DNA of 64,000 nucleotides. Origin: Vreelandella neptunia (lineage in GTDB: Bacteria; Pseudomonadota; Gammaproteobacteria; Pseudomonadales; Halomonadaceae). Shown one piece after another: positions 17,770 through 26,682 of this stretch. The first letter of the stretch is position 1; every line of letters begins with the position of its first letter. The notes below the pieces were generated by a model that ran no database searches, was not told the origin of the DNA, and saw nothing but the letters and a program-made list of their open reading frames with translations. The DNA lies in contig NZ_JAKVTW010000004.1 of assembly GCF_022489065.1 (NCBI RefSeq), positions 1-64,000 of the forward strand, written 5' to 3'. Both the position numbers and the translations under genes were made by a program.

Positions 17770-18381
17770 ATGGAAAGCCTCCATCACGATAGTGACAAGC
17801 GTGCGCTTCGCCGCTTTTTACGTCACCAACGCCAAGCCCTTTCTCAGCATGAGCAGCGCCTTGCGGCCAACCACTTGTGCCAGCACCTCAAAACCCTGCC
17901 TGAAATCCATCGCGCACGACGTGTAAGCCTTTACCTGCCCATCAATGGTGAAATTGACCCAATGCCGCTGCTTCCTTGGCTGCGCAAACGAAAGGTCGAG
18001 GTCTATTTACCTGTGCTACGTCCTTTCAGCATGAATACTCTTTGGTTTGTCACCTATCGGCCCGATACCCCGATGGTCAAAAACCGCTTTGGTATTTGGG
18101 AGCCCGATTTACGCTTTAGCGCTCAGCGGCAAAATCGCCTGCCAGCCTGGGCCTTAGACACCCTAATAGTGCCGCTAGTGGGATTTGATGCTAACGCTAA
18201 CCGCATGGGCATGGGGGGCGGGTTCTATGACCGCAGCTTAGCGTTTATGCATCACCCCGGCCCAAAGCCTAGCTTGATTGGCGTCGCTCATGCCTGTCAG
18301 CAGGTGGTTTCTCTACCTGTGGAGCCATGGGATGTGCCCTTACAAGCGGTGGTCAGTGACCAAGGCTGCGTGCGTCGCTAA
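17770..18381 (+). CDS. ygfA: 5-formyltetrahydrofolate cyclo-ligase
   Basis: Converts 5-formyl-THF to 5,10-methenyl-THF with ATP, clearing the inhibitory folate. The 203-aa sequence has the N-terminal RRFLRHQRQAL, the middle YLPINGEIDP and the family signature LVGFDANANRMGMGGGFYDR with the glycine-rich ATP loop. It directly follows 6S RNA, as in E. coli, where both are made from one precursor and ygfA influences persister formation. The downstream hairpin at 18394-18424 may also end this transcript. Confidence 0.94.
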   Translation: MESLHHDSDKRALRRFLRHQRQALSQHEQRLAANHLCQHLKTLPEIHRARRVSLYLPINGEIDPMPLLPWLRKRKVEVYLPVLRPFSMNTLWFVTYRPDTPMVKNRFGIWEPDLRFSAQRQNRLPAWALDTLIVPLVGFDANANRMGMGGGFYDRSLAFMHHPGPKPSLIGVAHACQQVVSLPVEPWDVPLQAVVSDQGCVRR

Positions 18382-18393
18382 TAACCGCCCATG

Positions 18394-18424
18394 AAAAAGG
18401 GCTGATCTTTTAAGGATCAACCCT
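18394..18424 (-). terminator. Rho-independent terminator of the 32-residue peptide gene
   Basis: Read on the minus strand: GGGTTGATC, loop CTTAAAA, GATCAGCCC, then TTTTT. One mismatch in the stem. The T-run is on the minus-strand exit side, so it fits the small gene at 18479-18577; it could weakly act on ygfA from the other side. Confidence 0.7.
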
Positions 18425-18478
18425 CTCACTGATAGCTGTCACCCGGGTTAACAGCGTTATAGCAGCTCGTTGTTGGAA

Positions 18479-18577
18479 TTAACTCCCCGACAACGCCTGC
18501 GCATAACCGGTGGCGAGTACCCCCAATGCAAACACCACCATCAACGCCATTACCATATCAGGCTTCTTACGCCGCAT
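18479..18577 (-). CDS. Small single-span membrane peptide, unknown function (32 aa)
   Basis: An unrecognised very short gene, too short for usual ORF listing. Reading: start ATG at 18577, a GGAG ribosome site seven bases upstream, 32 residues, TAA stop at 18479, then a good terminator 55 bases further. The peptide begins MRRKKPDMVM (positively charged), continues with a hydrophobic span ALMVVFALGVLATGYAQAL and ends SGS, that is N-in single-pass or signal-peptide-like architecture. The combination of ribosome site, charge-then-span design and terminator supports a real gene. I do not know a function; a similar short peptide may exist in related genomes near ygfA/ilvA, which I cannot check. Confidence 0.68.
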   Translation of the reverse strand: MRRKKPDMVMALMVVFALGVLATGYAQALSGS

Positions 18578-18615
18578 GCCGCTTCTCCAACACCTTTATC
18601 GTTACCGAATGTGTT

Positions 18616-18657
18616 AAATCTGCCACTCTTTGCTGTCACCAGCAGAATGGCAGATTT
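18616..18657. repeat. Inverted repeat between ilvA and the small peptide gene
   Basis: AAATCTGCCA (18616-18625) pairs with TGGCAGATTT (18648-18657), with an inner GCTG/CAGC pair around the loop. It lies about 165 bases beyond the ilvA stop and about 40 bases upstream of the small peptide gene, so it could be a terminator for ilvA (T-run weak) or part of the peptide gene's promoter. The rest of the 18578-18822 gap shows a smaller dyad at 18744-18762 (TAGTAAC/GTTACTA) and nothing else recognisable. Confidence 0.5.
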
Positions 18658-18822
18658 GATTAATTTCGCTCACGACTATAGGGCTATATGGGCACGGCTG
18701 ACAACTGCTTAAACAACATTTTTTAACCTCTTTCAAAACCATTTAGTAACGTTATGTTACTAGCAGCTCTGACGTTTAGGGTAAGCAAACACTTACATAC
18801 CAATATTGCTCGCAAAAACCAA

Positions 18823-20337
18823 CTAGGCCATGAACAGTCGATAGGCCGGGTTGTCGCTTTCGCGCCAGTAACGGTAGCCAATAGCGTCCAGATACTCTGC
18901 TACATGGGTGCGATCCCCGTTAGGCACTTGCATACCCACTAGCACTCGGCCATAGGCAGCGCCATGGTTGCGATAGTGAAACAGCGAAATATTCCAGTCG
19001 TGGGGCAGTTGGGTCAAAAAGTTCATCAGTGCACCCGGGCGCTCCGGAAACTCAAAGCGATACACTTCCTCTTCAAAGCGCTCACTGGGACGACCACCGC
19101 TTAAGTGACGAATATGTAGCTTTGCTAACTCATTATCGGTCAGGTCTTCCACCTGGTAGCCGCCTTCCCGCAGTTTTTCTATTACGGCTAAGCGATCTTC
19201 ACCGCCAGGCTTCACCTGAATACCTACATAAATATGTGCTTCACTGCTATCGGCATAGCGGTAGCTAAATTCAGTCACCATGCGCTTACCTAGCGTGCGG
19301 CAAAACTTTTTAAAGCTGCCGGGTTTCTCGGCGATAGTTACCGCCAGAATTGCTTCACGCTGCTCACCGAGCTCAGTACGTTCGGCAATATGCTGTAAGC
19401 GATCAAAATTGGTATTCGCGCCTGAGTTAATACATAGCAGCGTCTCGCCTTCGGCACCGGTCTGCTGCACGTACTTTTTAAGCCCCGCCAGCGAGAGCGC
19501 GCCTGAGGTTTCCGCTACCGCACGTGTATCCTCGAAAATATCTTTTACTGCAGCGCACATTTCATCGGTATTAACGGTGATAACGCCATCAATCAGGTCT
19601 TTGACCAGTGAAAACGGCACTTCGCCAATTTGCGCTACCGCCACGCCTTCCGCAAATACGCCCACTTGGTCGAGAATTACTCGCTCGCCTGCTTCCAGAG
19701 CCGCTTTTAGGCAAGCACTGTCTTCGGCTTCGACGCCAATCACTTTAATATCTGGACGCAGGTACTTCACATAGGCCGCCACACCTGCGATTAAGCCACC
19801 TCCGCCAACGGGCACGAAGATGGCATCCAAGCGCCCAGCGTGTTGACGTAAAATTTCCACGCCGATAGTGCCTTGGCCCGCCACCACATCGATATCGTCA
19901 AACGGCGGAATGTAAGTGTAGCCGTGCTCTTTAATTAACTCTTGAGCATGCTCGGCAGCGGCGGCAAAAGCGTCGCCTTTGAGGATGACCTTAGCCCCCC
20001 GGGCGCGTACCGCCTGCACTTTGATATCGGGGGTAATACGCGGCATCACGATGACCGCTTTGACACCCATCAGCTTGGCGGCCATGGCCAGCCCTTGGGC
20101 ATGGTTTCCGGCGGAGGCGGCAATCACGCCTTTGTCTTTTTGCGCTTGGGTGAGCTGCGCCATTTTGTTGTAAGCACCGCGGATTTTGAACGAAAACACC
20201 GGCTGCAGATCTTCGCGCTTAATCAAAATTTGGTTGTTGAAACGACGCGACAAAAAGGGTGCAGGGGAAATCGGGGTCTCACAAGCGGCTTCATATACGC
20301 GGGCTTGGAGGATCTTTTTGACGGTTGCTTCGAGCAT
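18823..20337 (-). CDS. ilvA: Biosynthetic threonine ammonia-lyase
   Basis: PLP enzyme turning threonine into 2-oxobutanoate, first step of isoleucine synthesis. Length 504 aa, as expected for the long biosynthetic form: catalytic domain (residues 1-320) with the PLP lysine in FSFKIRGAYNKM (about residue 51), the phosphate loop GGGGLIAGVAAY, and two C-terminal ACT-like regulatory domains (about 330-410 and 425-500) that bind isoleucine/valine in homologues. It is divergent from rpiA, with about 120 bases for both promoters. Confidence 0.95.
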   Translation of the reverse strand: MLEATVKKILQARVYEAACETPISPAPFLSRRFNNQILIKREDLQPVFSFKIRGAYNKMAQLTQAQKDKGVIAASAGNHAQGLAMAAKLMGVKAVIVMPRITPDIKVQAVRARGAKVILKGDAFAAAAEHAQELIKEHGYTYIPPFDDIDVVAGQGTIGVEILRQHAGRLDAIFVPVGGGGLIAGVAAYVKYLRPDIKVIGVEAEDSACLKAALEAGERVILDQVGVFAEGVAVAQIGEVPFSLVKDLIDGVITVNTDEMCAAVKDIFEDTRAVAETSGALSLAGLKKYVQQTGAEGETLLCINSGANTNFDRLQHIAERTELGEQREAILAVTIAEKPGSFKKFCRTLGKRMVTEFSYRYADSSEAHIYVGIQVKPGGEDRLAVIEKLREGGYQVEDLTDNELAKLHIRHLSGGRPSERFEEEVYRFEFPERPGALMNFLTQLPHDWNISLFHYRNHGAAYGRVLVGMQVPNGDRTHVAEYLDAIGYRYWRESDNPAYRLFMA

Positions 20338-20456
20338 GCGGGTATCCCAAGGGAAGAACGTGAGCAGAAAAACCTTTATTGGTAGCAGATTACGCCTAGC
20401 GGCGTCTAGACCGCTATACTAGCGCCACTAACTCACCTCTGACTCTCAGGCTTGCT

Positions 20457-21128
20457 ATGAACCAGGATGAATTAAAGGCCGCCGTGGCGGACGCCGCCAT
20501 TGCAGAAATTAAATCTCAGTTGGAAAAGGATACCATCTTAGGCATCGGCACCGGCTCCACGGCCAACCTGTTTATCGATCGGCTAGGGCCTTTGCGCGAC
20601 CGCTTTAAAGGCGCGGTGGCTAGCTCTCAAGCGAGCGCGGAGCGCCTAAAGAAACTGGGCATTGAGGTGTTTGAGCTTAACAGCGTTGGCACAGTTCCTT
20701 TTTATATCGATGGTGCAGACGAAGTAAATGCTAACTTACATATGATTAAAGGCGGTGGCGCCGCGCTGACCCGCGAAAAAATCGTGGCTGCCTGCGCCGA
20801 GCGTTTTATCTGCATCGCCGATGGCTCAAAGTTCGTGCCTAAACTAGGTAACTTTCCGCTACCGGTAGAAGTGATACCGATGGCACGCTCCTATGTTGCT
20901 CGCGAGCTTGTCGCCCTGGGCGCTGACCCGGTTTATCGCCAAGGAGTCGTCACCGACAACGGCAATCAAATTATCGACTGCTATGAATTTATGATTAACG
21001 ACCCGGTGGCCATGGAAGCGCGCATCAACGCTATCGTCGGCGTTGTTACCAACGGGCTGTTTGCCGCCCGCGGCGCCGATGTTCTACTGCTGGGCAATGA
21101 AGATGGCGTAGAGCGGTATAGCGCTTGA
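20457..21128 (+). CDS. rpiA: Ribose-5-phosphate isomerase A
   Basis: Interconverts ribose 5-phosphate and ribulose 5-phosphate. The 223-aa protein has the family motifs [13 protein letters not shown] (about 28-40), [25 protein letters not shown] (residues about 82-106, catalytic Asp and Glu within) and DGSKFV. Length matches E. coli RpiA (219 aa). It is monocistronic here, divergent from ilvA and converging on waaA with 27 bases between stop codons. Confidence 0.96.
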   Translation: MNQDELKAAVADAAIAEIKSQLEKDTILGIGTGSTANLFIDRLGPLRDRFKGAVASSQASAERLKKLGIEVFELNSVGTVPFYIDGADEVNANLHMIKGGGAALTREKIVAACAERFICIADGSKFVPKLGNFPLPVEVIPMARSYVARELVALGADPVYRQGVVTDNGNQIIDCYEFMINDPVAMEARINAIVGVVTNGLFAARGADVLLLGNEDGVERYSA

Positions 21129-21155
21129 ATAAAGAGCCTTCGATAGAGGCACAGA

Positions 21156-22448
21156 TTAACGAGGCAGCAACAACTCCAATCCCCTTATAGTGCGAGCCAG
21201 CGCGCCTTTTTGTGTCTCAATCACCGCGCGTCCAGCGCGCCCAGCCTGTTGGGCGCGCTCAGGGTTAGCAAGATAGTCTGCCACGGCGTCTGTCAGGGCA
21301 TCCGGGCTATCGACTAAAGTTAGCGCACCCGCCGTTACCAGCGGTTCAGCCACGTCGTCAAAGTTCTCAATTGAAGGCCCGCTTAGTACTGGCCTGCCTA
21401 ACGCTGCCGGCTCAAGCATATTGTGTCCGCCTAGCGGCACCAGGCTACCCCCTACAAAGGCCACACGACCTGCTGCATACAGCGTTGCCAGCTCACCGAG
21501 CGTATCCCCCAGGTAAACCTGGGTTTGCGCCGTCACGGGCTGCTGTTGGCTACGACGGCTGAGTGCCCAGCCTTCTGTTTGGCAAAGCTTAGCTACTTCT
21601 TCAAAGCGCTGAGGATGGCGAGGCACCAGTACCAGCAATACATTCGAATAGCGCTTAAGTAGCTGACGATGGGCTTGCAGTATCAATGCCTCTTCGCCAT
21701 CTCGTGTGGAGCCTGCTACCCACACCGGACGCTCTCCCCACTTTTGAAGTAAATACTCACCCTCTTCAAGGGCCTTATTTTGGCTAGCCATTTCAAATTT
21801 CAGCGAGCCAACTATGCGGATAGTATCCATACTGCAACCCAGGGCATGAAAGCGTTGGGCGTCTGCCGGCGATTTTGCGGCTAGCCAGCTAATCTCGTTG
21901 AGCGTGCTGGCCATTAGTGGTCGCAGGCGTTGGTAACGCTCGAAGGCTCGGGGCGATAAGCGGCCATTGACTACCGCAACCGGCACTCTCTGCTGTCGGC
22001 AGGCGTGGATCACGTTGGGCCACAGCTCGGTTTCAAACAAGATCATTAGTTTGGGTTGAACGCTACGTACAAATCGTTTGGCAGCACCGGGAAAATCCAG
22101 CGGTAGAAAACGATGGGCAAGCCTTGCTTGATCGTCTGGGGATTGCTCGCTAATGAGCTTTAGGGACTGCTGTGCACCGGTAGCCGTCATGGTGGTGAGC
22201 AGCAGGCTATACGTGGGATAGCACTTTAATAGTTTCTCAATCAGCGGCCGAGCAGCACGCACTTCACCTACCGAAGCACAGTGCAGCCAAATACGCGGCG
22301 CGGGAGGCAGCGGTTCAAGGCGTAACCCCAGCCGCTGAAGGCGTGAGTAAGTGGGTACTTGCTCTCGCCAGATACGCCATCCAATCAGCGGTGATAGTGC
22401 ATATAGCACCGCTGAGTAGGCCAGCCGTGGCCAAGCGGGAGAGGCCAT
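21156..22448 (-). CDS. waaA: 3-deoxy-D-manno-octulosonic acid transferase
   Basis: Inner-membrane-associated GT30 enzyme that adds Kdo to lipid IVA. The 430-aa sequence starts with a hydrophobic anchor (about residues 8-24), then WLHCASVGEVRAARPL (the GE motif with the catalytic Glu), FETELWPN and the nucleotide-sugar part GGHNMLEPAALGRPVLSGP. Its ATG shares the last base of the hldE stop codon, so it is coupled to hldE. Whether it adds one or two Kdo cannot be read, but a Kdo kinase gene (kdkA) is close, as in organisms with single phosphorylated Kdo. Confidence 0.94.
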   Translation of the reverse strand: MASPAWPRLAYSAVLYALSPLIGWRIWREQVPTYSRLQRLGLRLEPLPPAPRIWLHCASVGEVRAARPLIEKLLKCYPTYSLLLTTMTATGAQQSLKLISEQSPDDQARLAHRFLPLDFPGAAKRFVRSVQPKLMILFETELWPNVIHACRQQRVPVAVVNGRLSPRAFERYQRLRPLMASTLNEISWLAAKSPADAQRFHALGCSMDTIRIVGSLKFEMASQNKALEEGEYLLQKWGERPVWVAGSTRDGEEALILQAHRQLLKRYSNVLLVLVPRHPQRFEEVAKLCQTEGWALSRRSQQQPVTAQTQVYLGDTLGELATLYAAGRVAFVGGSLVPLGGHNMLEPAALGRPVLSGPSIENFDDVAEPLVTAGALTLVDSPDALTDAVADYLANPERAQQAGRAGRAVIETQKGALARTIRGLELLLPR

Positions 22449-23878
22449 TATCGCTCGCGATCTAAAATTGAGCTAATCATCGCTGAGGTCGAAACGCCGT
22501 CTTCAAAACCCAGTACTTTAACTTCACCACCATTGGCCATAACAGCCGCGCCCCCGGCGATGTCTTCAGGCCGATAGTCTCCCCCTTTGACCAAGATATC
22601 CGGTAATATCGCTTCGATCAGCGCTTGAGGGGTGTCGTCACTAAATGGCACTACCCAATCGACCGCCCCTAACCCCGCCAATACCTGCATACGCCGGTTT
22701 AAGGGATTAATCGGTCGCTTGGGGCCTTTCAGGCGACCAATGGAGGCGTCGTCGTTAACCGCGACAATTAAACGATCGCCCAGGCGCTTAGCCTGCTCGA
22801 GATAAGCCACATGACCAGCATGCAGAATATCAAAACAGCCGTTGGTCATTACCACCCGCTCACCGCGAAGCTGGGCGGCCCTGACGGCCTCGACCAGCAC
22901 GGCAGGCTCAATGACCCCAAACTCGGCCAATTTATCGCCGTGCAGCGCAGTGTAGAGCTCGGCGATGGAGAGCGTGGCCGTGCCCGGCTTGGCCACTACC
23001 AGCCCAGCCCCCAAATTGGCCAACATCATCGCTTCGGGAAAGGCGTGACCCGCCGCTAGCGCTAGCCCCATTAAGCCGATAACGGTATCGCCCGCCCCTG
23101 TTACATCAAAAACTTCCTGAGCCCGAGTAGGCAAATGCAGCGGTGCATGCCCTTCGCGAATCAGCGTTATGCCCTTTTCACTGCGAGTAATCAGCAATGC
23201 TTCAAGCTCCAACTCAGCGCGTAGCGCTTCGCCCCGGCGGGATAACTCATCGTCGGACGCGCAATGGCCAACCACTGCTTCAAATTCAGTCAGGTTGGGA
23301 GTGATTAAACTTGCCCCACGATATTTACTGAAATCCTGCCCTTTCGGATCGATCAGCACCCGTTTGCCCTGGGCTCTTGCGTTGGCGATCAGGTTCTCGA
23401 CTTGGTTCAGCGTGCCTTTGCCGTAGTCGGAAAGGATCACTACGTCGCAGTCGGGGAGCGCCTTTTCTACCTGAGTCACCAGCTCACTGGTATCGACACT
23501 GTCCAGGCGCTGCTCGAAATCCAGGCGCAGTAATTGCTGGTTACGGCTCATTACGCGTAGTTTAGTGATCGTTGGTATCTCAGAGCTACGCTGAAAGTGA
23601 GTACTTACACCTGATGCGTTCAAGCTGGCTTGAAGGATCTGCGCATTTTCGTCATCCCCAATCACACCTGCCAGAACCGCATGGCCACCCAAGGAGGTAA
23701 TGTTCAATGCCACATTGGCCGCCCCGCCTGGACGATCTTCAACATCTTCCACGCGCACCACTGGCACGGGCGCTTCAGGAGAAATGCGCGAAGTACCACC
23801 ATGCCAGTAGCGATCAAGCATGACATCGCCCACCACTAGCACGCGGGCATGTTCTAACGCGGTTAAATCAATCTTCAT
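22448..23878 (-). CDS. hldE: Bifunctional heptose-7-phosphate kinase / heptose-1-phosphate adenylyltransferase
   Basis: Makes the activated heptose for the LPS inner core. It is a fusion of a PfkB/ribokinase domain (residues about 1-320: [31 protein letters not shown]) and a cytidylyltransferase-like domain (about 345-476: [16 protein letters not shown], the HxGH motif). Length 476 aa equals E. coli HldE (477). It overlaps the preceding heptosyltransferase by 11 bases and waaA by one. With gmhB and hldD in this window, three of the four pathway genes are near; gmhA was not seen. Confidence 0.96.
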   Translation of the reverse strand: MKIDLTALEHARVLVVGDVMLDRYWHGGTSRISPEAPVPVVRVEDVEDRPGGAANVALNITSLGGHAVLAGVIGDDENAQILQASLNASGVSTHFQRSSEIPTITKLRVMSRNQQLLRLDFEQRLDSVDTSELVTQVEKALPDCDVVILSDYGKGTLNQVENLIANARAQGKRVLIDPKGQDFSKYRGASLITPNLTEFEAVVGHCASDDELSRRGEALRAELELEALLITRSEKGITLIREGHAPLHLPTRAQEVFDVTGAGDTVIGLMGLALAAGHAFPEAMMLANLGAGLVVAKPGTATLSIAELYTALHGDKLAEFGVIEPAVLVEAVRAAQLRGERVVMTNGCFDILHAGHVAYLEQAKRLGDRLIVAVNDDASIGRLKGPKRPINPLNRRMQVLAGLGAVDWVVPFSDDTPQALIEAILPDILVKGGDYRPEDIAGGAAVMANGGEVKVLGFEDGVSTSAMISSILDRER

Positions 23879-24965
23879 CGATGCTCCCTGCGCTGGCGGC
23901 AGAGTCGGTATGCGCCAGCAGTGTATCCAGTTTAGCGATAACGTCGTCTGCTTTAATCAGCATCATGGCGCTGGGGTGACGCACCCGCTGGCCCCAGCTC
24001 ACCTCATCTACTGACTTATGCAGATAGGTACGAACCGCGTCGGGGTAGGCGTTGACCGCAAACTCACGCCATAAATAAGGCGCGGCACGCTGGGGATTGG
24101 TCGACGCGTAAAGGCCCAATGCAGGCGTTCCCATGGCATTGGCCATATGGATAGGGCCGGTGTCTGGCGCTATCACCGCTTGGGCTTGATCGATCAGCGC
24201 TAATACTCCTTTCAGCGAGGTGCCGCCAATGGCGTTAATCACACTGGCTGGCTGGCAGAGTGCTTCAATTTGATCGCCGATTTCTCGCTCCAGAGCACTG
24301 CCACCACCGGTCAGCACGCTTTTGAGGCCGTACTGCACCCATGCGTGTTCAATGACGCTGGCGTAGCCCTCTACCGACCAGTTGCGAAAATTACGCAGCC
24401 GGACGTTACTGCACGGGTTAACCACCAGGTAAGGGGCGTTACCGCTAATCACCTGGGCTTCGTTACGCGCCGTTTCAGTGACGGGCAGATTCCACTCCAA
24501 ATGATCGTCCTTCACCCCGAGCACCCGGGCGAAGTCCATGAAGGACTCCAACACATGGGCATTGGGGTGGGGCGCAAGCTGATGCTGGGTGAACCAGTGC
24601 TGAGCATCTTTGGCACGTGCTTTGTCGTAGCCCACGCGTACCTTGGCTTTAAGTCCAAGTGACAGCACACTGGCACGAATGGCCTGCTGCATGTGCAGCA
24701 GTACATCGAAGCGCGTATCGGCAAGCTGCCGCCAGAGCGCGCGCATACCGGCAACCCCAGTCGCTTTGTCGTAAACAACAAACTCGACCCCGGAAAGCCC
24801 CGCCAGTAGACTGTGCTCCCCCTTGCCGATAATCCAGGTAATGCGCGCATCGGGCCACTGGCGCTGCAACGCCCGTACCGTGGGCACGAGATTGCACACG
24901 TCTCCTAGGGCGGAGAGGCGCAAAATGGCAATGTGGTTAGGCTGAACAGGCAGAGAGGGCTTCAT
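23868..24965 (-). CDS. Glycosyltransferase family 9 (heptosyltransferase-type, LPS core)
   Basis: GT9 enzyme likely to transfer heptose from ADP-heptose onto the inner core. Residues: [22 protein letters not shown] (positions about 12-33; the Asp in the SALGD motif is the expected base), [14 protein letters not shown], and the donor-site block [26 protein letters not shown] (by position, about 260-285). The frame is open 60 codons further but those residues look untranslated; ATG 24965 is the proper start. That ATG and the kdkA ATG on the other strand share one CATG. Either WaaC- or WaaQ-like; I cannot decide. Confidence 0.87.
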   Translation of the reverse strand: MKPSLPVQPNHIAILRLSALGDVCNLVPTVRALQRQWPDARITWIIGKGEHSLLAGLSGVEFVVYDKATGVAGMRALWRQLADTRFDVLLHMQQAIRASVLSLGLKAKVRVGYDKARAKDAQHWFTQHQLAPHPNAHVLESFMDFARVLGVKDDHLEWNLPVTETARNEAQVISGNAPYLVVNPCSNVRLRNFRNWSVEGYASVIEHAWVQYGLKSVLTGGGSALEREIGDQIEALCQPASVINAIGGTSLKGVLALIDQAQAVIAPDTGPIHMANAMGTPALGLYASTNPQRAAPYLWREFAVNAYPDAVRTYLHKSVDEVSWGQRVRHPSAMMLIKADDVIAKLDTLLAHTDSAASAGSIDED

Positions 24966-25704
24966 GCGCTTAGCGGCACTCCGGCAGAAAAATGAGCTGA
25001 TTTTACATGATGCAGACAGTTTATGTGACGCACCGGGAACACACCAAATGGATCCTGTTCTGTTCACTGCCCAATACTGGCGTGAGCGCGGATTAATTGT
25101 GGGCTCAGCGCCAGGCCGGGGCAGCAGTCTTTTTTTGCAGGCCACACCAACCGAGCAGTGGGTGCTACGGCCCTATCGGCGGGGTGGCATGGTGGCCAAG
25201 TTAAGTGAAAAACGCTACTTATGGACAGGCGCTGAGCGTACCCGCGCTTTTAGTGAGCTGCGCTTAACCGCCACGCTTTTTGAGCAAGGGCTGCCGGTGC
25301 CCCGCCCCGTCGCAAGCTGTGTTACCCGCTACGGGTTTACGTATGAAGCCGCGTTAATCACGGTGCGTATTGCCGACGCTAAGGCGCTCGCTGAGCTACT
25401 GGTCAATGACTTGGCTGATGAAGCGTTGTTGCAGCGTGTAGGCGTGATGATCCGACGCTTTCATCAAGCGGGTCTAGATCATGTCGACCTGAACGCGCGA
25501 AATATTCTGGTCGACGCCAGGGGGACGCCTTGGTTAATCGACCTTGATCGCTGCCACCTTCGTGGGGCAGGAAAATGGCAGGAAGAAAATCTGAAAAGGT
25601 TGGAAAAATCGTTAAAAAAATTTATTAATCAGCATTCTCAGGCAGCCATGCGCTCTATTCGTGAAGGTTATGAAAAGGTCATTACCACAGGTCTAGTTCA
25701 ATAG
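24964..25704 (+). CDS. kdkA: 3-deoxy-D-manno-octulosonic acid kinase
   Basis: Phosphorylates the Kdo residue of LPS with ATP at the membrane. The 246-aa kinase-like fold shows GSAPGRGSSLFLQ (P-loop analogue), VLRPYRRGGMVAKLSEKRYLW, HQAGLDHVDLNARNILVD (catalytic HxDLNxxN) and LIDLDRC (metal Asp). A later ATG at 25048 would remove the conserved-looking HDAD segment, so the start at 24964, with a GAGAGGG site, is kept. The start overlaps that of the divergent heptosyltransferase gene by two bases. The 3' end overlaps the convergent GT90 gene by 23 bases. Confidence 0.92.
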   Translation: MRLAALRQKNELILHDADSLCDAPGTHQMDPVLFTAQYWRERGLIVGSAPGRGSSLFLQATPTEQWVLRPYRRGGMVAKLSEKRYLWTGAERTRAFSELRLTATLFEQGLPVPRPVASCVTRYGFTYEAALITVRIADAKALAELLVNDLADEALLQRVGVMIRRFHQAGLDHVDLNARNILVDARGTPWLIDLDRCHLRGAGKWQEENLKRLEKSLKKFINQHSQAAMRSIREGYEKVITTGLVQ

Positions 25705-26677
25705 GCTCGCACTGCCCGGTTTTTTCCAAATATTTTTGTAGTACTAATAAACCGATCAGATGCTCTTGGCGTTTATCTTTAAAAGTATTCACGTAAGCAT
25801 TGGCATTTTTTACAATGCTATTCGCTTCGTCAGGGTGTTTAACATAGTATTTTACTTTCTTCTCTAAGTCTGAGTAATCATCGGCTAATTCAACATAATG
25901 CTGGCCCGGCACCAAGGAGCCCTCCATAAACCAAGTTTCAAATTTAGGCCGCGTCATAAAGCATAGTGAATTAGAACTCATAATCCATTTTAAATTTGTA
26001 GCTACATCATTACCTTCAATACTTAAAATGAACTTGTATGTGAGCTGTTCTGATATACTCATTACTCCACGGTGCCATGGTTGATCTGTAAAATTAGGAT
26101 GACTATCACCCACGTTACACAGCGGATTATCATAAAATTGTCTTACAAAAGCCTGTCGATGCGGGCGATGACAAGCACCCCGCCAAACTAACTGGTTTTT
26201 TTTCTGCGCAAACGGTATTGAATCATTTACGAAAAAGTAATGCCGTATTCGATTGAGCTTTAACAAAATAGAATTCGCATTATGCTCAGAGATAGGTCGG
26301 CTTTTCAACAATGTTGGATGCTCAGGTACGCTACGAATATCACCTGGAAGATAGAAAAAATTGTACTTCGGATCAAAAGCGAGCAGATACTTCTTCATAT
26401 CTATGTAATAGGCCCAACTTTTCTCGCGTACAAACTCCGCAATGGATTGCGCTTCTGAAGGTAACAACGTTGAAGACGAAAGCTTATTGTAATAATTCAC
26501 TCGGCGAGCAATTTCTTTTCGCTTTTCATCATCTTGCTCGTAAATCTCTTGAAATAGCGAGGCTTTTTGAGTGAGATAGAACTGCCTTGGCAAGCCAATC
26601 TCAGCAATACCCTGAAGATAAAACTTAACCTTGTGGCGATTTTTTTTCCATTTATCAGCTAACAAAAGTGGCTCCAC
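25682..26677 (-). CDS. Glycosyltransferase family 90 (LpsA/CAP10-type)
   Basis: 331 aa with the CAP10/GT90 pattern: KNQLVWRGACHRPHRQAFV (residues about 165-183), a following basic stretch, YKFILSIEGNDVATNLKWIMSSNS (about 238-261) and the late VPGQHYVELADDYSDLE. GT90 proteins add xylose or glucose in LPS or capsule; the sugar here is not known. The start is a GTG with no clear ribosome site, close behind the upstream glycosyltransferase (five bases from its stop), so coupling is likely. The codon and base use is distinctly AT-rich compared with waaA/hldE. It belongs with the next minus-strand gene. Confidence 0.85.
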   Translation of the reverse strand: MEPLLLADKWKKNRHKVKFYLQGIAEIGLPRQFYLTQKASLFQEIYEQDDEKRKEIARRVNYYNKLSSSTLLPSEAQSIAEFVREKSWAYYIDMKKYLLAFDPKYNFFYLPGDIRSVPEHPTLLKSRPISEHNANSILLKLNRIRHYFFVNDSIPFAQKKNQLVWRGACHRPHRQAFVRQFYDNPLCNVGDSHPNFTDQPWHRGVMSISEQLTYKFILSIEGNDVATNLKWIMSSNSLCFMTRPKFETWFMEGSLVPGQHYVELADDYSDLEKKVKYYVKHPDEANSIVKNANAYVNTFKDKRQEHLIGLLVLQKYLEKTGQCEPIELDLW

Positions 26678-26682
26678 ACACG

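Noticed and set aside
19280..19774. A 164-codon frame antisense to ilvA
   Set aside because: Ser/Thr/Pro-rich shadow of the conserved ilvA frame.
24966..25145. Sixty-codon N-terminal extension of the heptosyltransferase
   Set aside because: It is antisense to the start of kdkA and unlike GT9 N-termini; ATG 24965 gives the expected protein.
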